Of a DNA stretch of 11,374 bases, positions 7,605-11,374 are shown piece by piece. A program made the translations under genes and the position numbers. The stretch's first letter is position 1; each line of letters opens with the position of its first letter. The notes beneath the pieces are model-generated. The model was not told where the DNA came from, searched no databases, and saw only the letters and a list, made by a program, of their open reading frames with translations. Source of the stretch: Novosphingobium sp. (GTDB lineage Bacteria > Pseudomonadota > Alphaproteobacteria > Sphingomonadales > Sphingomonadaceae); the NCBI GenBank assembly GCA_021299075.1, contig JAJTFU010000041.1, positions 13,561 through 24,934 of the forward strand, written 5' to 3'.

Positions 7605-8020
7605 TAGTCGGGAAATACCAGATGTTTGCGCAAAAGCCAGGTCGCGGTGAAGCTGACGACGATTGCGACCAGCTTGGCCAGCCGCGGATCCCCATGGAGC
7701 GCCGTGACCAGGCCGACAATGACAGTGGTGAGCGCCAGGCCGATCAGTGCCGAAACCACGAACAACGCCTTCTGGCGGGTGCGGGCGGCACCGCGTTCGG
7801 CGACGTTGTCATTGAATACCTTGCGGCTCGAGAGGATCCAGTGGGCGACGATCCCGGCGCTGTATCCGATCGCCGAGGCAATCGCGGCCATCATGCCGAT
7901 CGAGAGCAGGGCCAGGAACAGTCCCATGTCGACTGCCAAGGCGCCGACGCTGGCAATGCCATAGCGAATGACCGTGGTCTTGCGCAGGCGATAGAGCAGG
8001 TCGGACAGGTGTTGCGTCAT
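7604..8020 (-). CDS. GtrA-family membrane protein (probable polyprenyl-sugar flippase)
   Basis: 138 aa with four predicted membrane helices (about 18-36, 42-62, 84-106, 112-132) and a short basic N-terminus, the usual size and shape of the GtrA/DPMS-associated family. The family motif region near the second loop reads HWILSSRKVFND (60-71), and the end is a typical basic LRKHLVFPD. GtrA proteins are thought to move undecaprenyl-phosphate-linked sugars across the inner membrane or to assist the glycosyltransferase. The adjoining GT-C-like gene would then use the flipped donor. A modest AAAGAG lies about 6 nt before the ATG. It sits 65 bp after the FAD oxidoreductase gene, with a strong stem-loop in that gap. 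Confidence 0.88.
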   Translation of the reverse strand: MTQHLSDLLYRLRKTTVIRYGIASVGALAVDMGLFLALLSIGMMAAIASAIGYSAGIVAHWILSSRKVFNDNVAERGAARTRQKALFVVSALIGLALTTVIVGLVTALHGDPRLAKLVAIVVSFTATWLLRKHLVFPD

Positions 8021-8044
8021 GGTGCGCTCTTTCGCAGCAGACGG

Positions 8045-8071
8045 GCAGCGCCGGATCGGCTCCGGCGCTGC
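8045..8071 (-). terminator. Strong stem-loop between oxidoreductase and gtrA
   Basis: An 11-bp perfect stem, GCAGCGCCGGA (8045-8055) with TCCGGCGCTGC (8061-8071), encloses a 5-nt loop. It falls 14 bp after the upstream stop codon and ends 24 bp before the gtrA ATG. There is no U-run on either side, so a complete intrinsic terminator is unlikely; partial termination or protection of the upstream mRNA's 3' end is more plausible and would lower gtrA/GT-C expression relative to the oxidoreductase. Confidence 0.5.
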
Positions 8072-8085
8072 TGTCAGTCAGGTCA

Positions 8086-9684
8086 TCAGGCGGCTTCGCG
8101 CTTGCTGGCGATGCGTTCGGGCACTTCGCGGACCGATGCCAGCGCTGCGGCCTGGTCTTCGGTCAGTTCGGCCCGGGCCGGAGCGATCGCCTTTTCGGCG
8201 CCTTCGTCACCAGCTTCGTGGTACTCGGCATCCTCATTGACGCACCAGGTGTCGTAGATCCGTTCACCAGCCACGATGTTCTCCACCGTCAGCATGGCGG
8301 TCATCATCGCGTGGTCCTGGTTGTTGTAGCGGTGCATCCCGTTGCGGCCGACCAGGTGCAGCGTGGGCCAGGTAGCCTCAAGTTCGCGGCGCATGGCGTC
8401 GACATGGGCGGCATAGTCCTCGTCGTAGACCGGGTAGGCCTTTTCCTGGCGCACCACGACCCCGCCGATCACCTGCTCGGCCGAAACCAGCCCAAGCTGG
8501 GCCATTTCGCGCGTTGCCAGTTCGACCAGATCGTCATCAGCCATCGACCACAGACCATCGCCTTCGAAGCAGAAGTATTCGAGGCCGACGCAGGCCACGC
8601 CCTGATCCGGGACCATTTCGGGCGACCACGAACGGAAGTTCTGGATGCGACCGACCTTTACCTTGCTATCGTGGATGTAGATCCAGTTGTCCGGGAACAT
8701 GTCCTCGTCAGCGCGGATCTTCAGCGCCACGGTCAGGAAGTCGCGGTACTTGAGCTGCTTGGCGTTGAAGCTGGTGGCCGGCAGCGGGTGCAGGCGGGCG
8801 GCCAGTTCGCGCATCGGGGCCGAGCTGATCGCATGGCGGGCGCGGATCACCACGTCACCGACCGGACCGGTGGCGGTCATGCGCCAGCCGCCTTCGTTGT
8901 CGCTGGCCAGCTGCTTCAGTCCATGATCCATCAGGATCTGGCCCTTGCCGGTGGCAATGATCTTGTCGCGGGCGGCATCCCACATCATGCCTGGCCCAAG
9001 CCGCGGATAGCGGAAGGTTTCAAGCAGGGTCTTGGTCTGCATCCCGTCGTTCGGGCGCTTGTTGAGGCCGAGGCTACGCTTCAGCCCATCGACCACGGCG
9101 CCCCACAGCGACAGGCCCTTGATCCGCTGGGCGGCCCAGTCGGCGCTCATCTCGTCGCAGGGCATGCCCCAGACCTTCTCGGTATAGGTCTTGAAGAAGA
9201 TCGAATAGAGCTTCCAGCCGAACTGGTTGACGGTCCAGTCCTCGAACGACTTGACCTTCTTGTTCGGGAAAGCCTTGGCCTTGGCGAAGCTGATCATGCA
9301 CAGGGTAGAGCGAACCACGCCCAGGTTCCACAGCGCTTCGAAGGCGCGCAGCGGGTAGGAGTAGAACTTGCCCTCGTAATAGATCCGGCTCATCCGTGGA
9401 CGCTGGATGAAATCGTCAGGTAGGATCTCGTTCCACAGGTCGACCACCTGCTGGCTCTTCGAGAAAAACCGGTGACCGCCGATGTCGAAGCGGTAGCCTT
9501 CGTGCTCGACCGTGCGGCTGATCCCGCCGACATAGGTCTTGTCCTTTTCGATGATCGCCACGGTCAGCCCCTGCTTGGTCAGCAGGTAACCGGCGGTCAG
9601 TCCGGCTGGCCCCGCACCAATAATTGCAACATCGACAGTGGTTTCACGCGGCTGGTGACTGCCCGGGATATTCTGGACTGACAT
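8086..9684 (-). CDS. FAD-dependent oxidoreductase, UDP-galactopyranose-mutase/protoporphyrinogen-oxidase-like
   Basis: 532 aa. The N-terminal Rossmann motif IIGAGPAG (21-28), acidic residue E46 ending the second strand, GGISRT (53-58) and RFDIGGHRFF (65-74) are the FAD-binding marks of the NAD(P)-binding amine-oxidase-like clan. SADWAAQRIKGLSLWG in mid-protein and GMHRYNNQDHAMMTAM (from about 449) near the end match the PRK07208-type group related to UDP-galactopyranose mutase. Its members often sit in polysaccharide clusters and may act on nucleotide- or lipid-linked sugars. The last 50 residues are an acidic, Ala-rich extension of no known role. AAGGGG lies 5 nt before the ATG. Sharing strand and close spacing with gtrA and the GT-C-like gene suggests one pathway; the exact reaction is not known. 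Confidence 0.85.
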   Translation of the reverse strand: MSVQNIPGSHQPRETTVDVAIIGAGPAGLTAGYLLTKQGLTVAIIEKDKTYVGGISRTVEHEGYRFDIGGHRFFSKSQQVVDLWNEILPDDFIQRPRMSRIYYEGKFYSYPLRAFEALWNLGVVRSTLCMISFAKAKAFPNKKVKSFEDWTVNQFGWKLYSIFFKTYTEKVWGMPCDEMSADWAAQRIKGLSLWGAVVDGLKRSLGLNKRPNDGMQTKTLLETFRYPRLGPGMMWDAARDKIIATGKGQILMDHGLKQLASDNEGGWRMTATGPVGDVVIRARHAISSAPMRELAARLHPLPATSFNAKQLKYRDFLTVALKIRADEDMFPDNWIYIHDSKVKVGRIQNFRSWSPEMVPDQGVACVGLEYFCFEGDGLWSMADDDLVELATREMAQLGLVSAEQVIGGVVVRQEKAYPVYDEDYAAHVDAMRRELEATWPTLHLVGRNGMHRYNNQDHAMMTAMLTVENIVAGERIYDTWCVNEDAEYHEAGDEGAEKAIAPARAELTEDQAAALASVREVPERIASKREAA

Positions 9685-9733
9685 TAGGGCCCCTTCGTTC
9701 TGGCGTGACCCAAGGATGAAGGAAAATGCCTAA

Positions 9734-10366
9734 TCATTGGTTAATGCGTTGGTGTGAATGCCATGAGTTAGAACGGTTTTGTATCTGCGCGACCAGCTGC
9801 GCCAGCTCGTCCAGCAGGAAGCCTTCCAGGAAGACCAGTCCATGCGCCGGCCCCTTGCGCCAGCGGACCCGCGCGTGGCGCAGCGGCAGCAGCCCGCCGC
9901 GCAACTGGACCGGCTGGCGCAGCGCCAGCGGCTCGTCCAGCTCGATCAGGGCGCCGTGTTGCGACAGGTTGAGCAGCCGGACCGGACGCTCGACCTGCAT
10001 GGCGGTCAGGATCGCCGGATAGTCGACCGCCAGCCGCAATTGCCGCTTGGGAAAGCGGCCGGCTTCCTCAACGAGTGCGGAAAGATCGATCGGGGGATTG
10101 GCAAAGCGAAAGCCGACATGGCGGTCACGCTCCCACACCGGCTCGATCGGATGGCGCTCGCCCGTCCCCAGTTCCAGCGCCAGCGGGCCGTCCTGGGGCA
10201 GGGCATGGAACAGCCGGGCCTTGAGCCCGGTCGCCGAGACGTCGCGCAGGATGCACAGGAATTCCCCTGCCGGTCTGACCAGCTTGGCCGCGCGCAGCAT
10301 CAGCGAGATGCACGGCGCGGCGCGTAGCTCCTGGCTGGTCCAGTCGTTCAGATCGGCTTCGGCCAT
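9734..10366 (-). CDS. Tandem PilZ-domain protein
   Basis: 210 aa. Two successive PilZ-like beta-barrels can be traced. The first (about 20-100) has D-x-S-x-x-G as DVSATG (42-47), the second (about 105-185) N-x-S-x-x-G as NLSQHG (133-138). The arginine motif that normally precedes each barrel (RxxxR) is imperfect: R25..R31 in the first and R108..R111 in the second. PilZ domains bind cyclic di-GMP and control motility, exopolysaccharide or secretion; whether this one still binds is uncertain. The start at 10366 has GGAGG (10372-10376) 5 nt upstream; the frame remains open further up only because it runs into tRNA-Leu. It precedes the FAD oxidoreductase by 49 bp on the same strand, so they may be co-transcribed. 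Confidence 0.85.
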   Translation of the reverse strand: MAEADLNDWTSQELRAAPCISLMLRAAKLVRPAGEFLCILRDVSATGLKARLFHALPQDGPLALELGTGERHPIEPVWERDRHVGFRFANPPIDLSALVEEAGRFPKRQLRLAVDYPAILTAMQVERPVRLLNLSQHGALIELDEPLALRQPVQLRGGLLPLRHARVRWRKGPAHGLVFLEGFLLDELAQLVAQIQNRSNSWHSHQRINQ

Positions 10367-10423
10367 GACTGCCTCCGGTCCCAGTATGGGGATCTCAGGG
10401 AATAGCCCTAGGCCACGCTCTGC

Positions 10424-10508
10424 TGGTGCGGACGGTGGGACTCGAACCCACACGAGCAAGGCTCAGGGGATTTTAAGTCCCCGGCGTCTACCATTCCGCC
10501 ACGTCCGC
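10424..10508 (-). tRNA. tRNA-Leu (anticodon UAA)
   Basis: An 85-nt class II tRNA, CCA encoded (10424-10426). The acceptor stem is GCGGACG (from 10508) paired with CGTCCGC (10428-10434), discriminator A. The anticodon arm GGGGA-CTTAAAA-TCCCC shows anticodon TAA, reading UUA (and UUG by wobble). The long variable arm GAGC-CTT-GCTC and T arm GTGGG-TTCGAGT-CCCAC are well formed. Only 3 bp separate its 5' end from a foldback repeat, and no obvious promoter fits in that repeat, so transcription may come from further upstream (ihfB side). Confidence 0.97.
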
Positions 10509-10511
10509 TCA

Positions 10512-10652
10512 GGACCTGTCGTGATTTGGCCCATGCCGGGCTGCAAACGGCACTGTTCTGCGCTTCCGGTGCTCACGACCAGTAGGTCGCTGCGCGCCGG
10601 TTCTCGACCAGCACCATTTTCGCCTCGGCCTGAGCCAAATCACGACAGGTCC
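10512..10652. repeat. 141-bp foldback repeat abutting tRNA-Leu
   Basis: Perfect 19-bp terminal inverted repeats, GGACCTGTCGTGATTTGGC (10512-10530) and its reverse complement (10634-10652), continue inward by 2 of 3 further matches. Inside are the hairpin CGACC-AGTA-GGTCG (10576-10589) and the inverted pair GGTGCT (10569-10574)/AGCACC (10610-10615). There is no transposase and no convincing ORF. The organisation fits a MITE-like or dispersed palindromic element. I have an unverified recollection of similar sequences being repeated in sphingomonad genomes. Confidence 0.65.
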
Positions 10653-10767
10653 GGTCTGCCTTACGGTGGTACTGGCGGGAATTCCATCCCCGCTAACGCA
10701 ATGCCGGCCCGGTCCCCCGGCCCAACTTCCTGTGCACAGTATTCTGTGGGTGGCTGGGGCGCCCCGA

Positions 10768-10792
10768 CAAGAACGTCCCCCGGACGTTCTTG
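10768..10792. repeat. Perfect 11-bp stem-loop
   Basis: CAAGAACGTCC (10768-10778), loop CCC, then its exact complement (10782-10792). No U-tract follows on either strand, so it is not a classic intrinsic terminator; it immediately follows the palindrome GGGGCGCCCC. Confidence 0.55.
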
Positions 10793-10828
10793 CGAGTTCG
10801 TGGCACGGGAGTGGGCTGGTGTTGCCAA

Positions 10829-10850
10829 GCCGATCGCGGAGGCGATCGGC
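10829..10850 (-). terminator. Candidate terminator of ihfB
   Basis: A 9-bp perfect stem, GCCGATCGC/GCGATCGGC with a GGAG loop, begins 14 bp after the ihfB stop on the minus strand. Only two U residues follow, so efficiency is doubtful; readthrough to tRNA-Leu remains possible. Confidence 0.45.
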
Positions 10851-10864
10851 GCACCAAAGATCAC

Positions 10865-11146
10865 TCAATCAGCGTTCAAGCGCGCGCGCATTTCCTTGCC
10901 GGGCTTGAAATAGGGAACCTTCTTGCCCGGGACCGAAACACTCGCGCCGGTGCGCGGGTTGCGGCCCTGGCGGGGTTCGCGCTCGCGGGTTGAAAAAGCG
11001 CCGAAACCGCGCAGTTCGACCCGGCCACCCTGGGCCAGCCGCGTCTCGATCTCTTCGAAGAAGGTGTCGACCACCCTTTCGACCTCTTCAGCCCGCAGGC
11101 CGGGGTTATCGCGGGCAAGCGCCTGCAGCAGTTCGGATCTGATCAT
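10865..11146 (-). CDS. ihfB: Integration host factor subunit beta
   Basis: IHF-beta pairs with IHF-alpha to bind and sharply bend specific DNA sites in recombination, replication and transcription. The 93-aa product has the DNABII fold: two N-terminal helices, then RGFGAFSTRERE (46-57), the DNA-inserting arm tip GRNPRTG (61-67) with the intercalating proline P64, and the closing VPYFKPGKEMR (77-87). The start MIRSELLQAL and the overall pattern fit IHF-beta rather than HU or IHF-alpha. AAGGAAGG (11153-11160) lies 6 nt before the ATG. In many alphaproteobacteria ihfB follows rpsA; the gene fragment upstream here does not look like the end of ribosomal protein S1. Confidence 0.93.
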   Translation of the reverse strand: MIRSELLQALARDNPGLRAEEVERVVDTFFEEIETRLAQGGRVELRGFGAFSTREREPRQGRNPRTGASVSVPGKKVPYFKPGKEMRARLNAD

Positions 11147-11255
11147 AACGTGCCTTCCTTCGGGGTCTGCGCAACCCCACGACCTGGTTTTAGTTCATTT
11201 TTTGTGCGGCACGGCCCTCGACCCGAAGCGGGACGCGCTGCAATGAGCTAAATGC

Positions 11256-11270
11256 CAGAGCGCGGCTCTG
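11256..11270 (-). terminator. Small hairpin after the right-edge gene
   Basis: CAGAGC-GCG-GCTCTG, a 6-bp stem with a 3-nt loop, lies 30 bp past the stop of the minus-strand gene at the window edge and before ihfB. The U-run is poor (GCATTT), so it is a weak terminator candidate at best. The rest of the 154-bp gap (11147-11300) contains a second short hairpin (11222-11232) and an AT-rich patch (about 11188-11202) but no clear promoter. Confidence 0.3.
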
Positions 11271-11300
11271 TTAGCAATGCTTGAAAATGACAGATGTGGT

Positions 11301-11374
11301 TTAAATCGCAAGCAAATCTGCTGCGGAAAGTCCCAGGCGTTCCATTCTGGCGCGAATTTCGGGCAAATCGCGGG
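11301..11374 (-). CDS. C-terminal end of an unidentified gene (partial)
   Basis: Twenty-three codons and a TAA stop (11301-11303) are visible, cut by the window edge. The peptide ends in ARMERLGLSAADLLAI, an amphipathic helical tail with codon use like that of the neighbours and G/C-rich third positions, which supports real coding. The other two minus-strand frames give less protein-like peptides. The tail is too short to name; it does not resemble the end of ribosomal protein S1, which often precedes ihfB. Confidence 0.45.
   Translation of the reverse strand, partial: RDLPEIRARMERLGLSAADLLAI

Larger units (their letters stand above)
10653..10864. other. Intergenic stretch with palindromes, no gene seen
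   Basis: No convincing reading frame is present in the 212 bp between the foldback repeat and ihfB. The stretch holds the palindrome GGGGCGCCCC (10756-10765), the stem-loop at 10768-10792 and the ihfB terminator-like hairpin at 10829-10850. Short open frames cross it but have no ribosome-binding site or family resemblance. Confidence 0.5.

Noticed and set aside
8218..9423. Plus-strand open frame of 401 codons antisense to the FAD oxidoreductase
   Set aside because: Its His/Val/Asp-rich low-information translation mirrors the codon bias of the real gene, and there is no start signal.
10367..10459. N-terminal extension of the PilZ protein
   Set aside because: It would run through the 3' half of tRNA-Leu, and a good GGAGG site marks the ATG at 10366.
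3955..10589. Similarity of the P450 upstream palindrome (GACC-AAGTA-GGTC) to a hairpin in the foldback repeat (GACC-AGTA-GGTC)
   Set aside because: The match is short, the spacers differ by one base and the contexts are unrelated; chance is enough in GC-rich DNA.
10424..10652. tRNA-Leu as an integration (att) site of a genomic island
   Set aside because: Integrative elements duplicate the 3' end of the tRNA; the repeat here lies at the 5' end. No integrase or second copy of the tRNA 3' end is seen in the window.
1..11374. CRISPR array, insertion sequence with transposase, prophage or toxin-antitoxin genes
   Set aside because: No regularly spaced direct repeats, transposase motifs, phage genes or small paired ORFs with good starts were found on either strand.

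Overview
The base composition, the codon use and the gene families point to a GC-rich alphaproteobacterium, most likely a member of the Sphingomonadales (Novosphingobium/Erythrobacter-like). The main pointers are a CYP153-type P450, a divergent GtrA/glycan cassette, a tandem-PilZ protein and short palindromic repeats of a style common in that order. This placement is an inference, because no rRNA or phylogenetic marker other than ihfB and queG is present.

Layout. Positions 1-420 hold no convincing protein gene. A minus-strand promoter (366-394) with a palindrome in its spacer faces leftwards into about 350 nt of hairpin-rich sequence, probably a long mRNA leader or structured RNA whose gene lies beyond the window edge. 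A foldback repeat (425-527) separates this from queG (553-1620, minus), the epoxyqueuosine reductase of tRNA queuosine synthesis. Divergent from queG run four plus-strand genes: a NatA-like ABC ATPase (1689-2666), its ABC-2 permease (2668-3912), a CYP153-like P450 alkane/fatty-acid terminal hydroxylase (4016-5347) and, overlapping the P450 stop, a Tat-exported lipoprotein methionine sulfoxide reductase B (5347-5823).

The msrB stop converges on, and shares a TTAA with, a long minus-strand group: PilZ-domain protein (9734-10366), UDP-galactopyranose-mutase-like FAD oxidoreductase (8086-9684), GtrA-family membrane protein (7604-8020) and a large GT-C-like membrane protein (5820-7604). Together these look like a lipid-linked sugar or envelope-glycan modification unit with a possible c-di-GMP-linked gene at its head. 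Upstream of it lie tRNA-Leu(UAA) (10424-10508), a 141-bp foldback repeat (10512-10652) that begins 3 bp from the tRNA 5' end, a stretch with further strong stem-loops, ihfB (10865-11146), and the last 23 codons of an unidentified minus-strand gene (11301-11374).

The points most worth a second look are: the translational coupling of a cytoplasmic P450 with an exported MsrB whose zinc site is degenerate; the two unrelated foldback repeats, one of them displacing normal promoter space of a tRNA gene; the palindrome-bearing promoter and structured leader at the left edge; and the GT-C/GtrA/UGM-like cassette whose sugar substrate is unknown.
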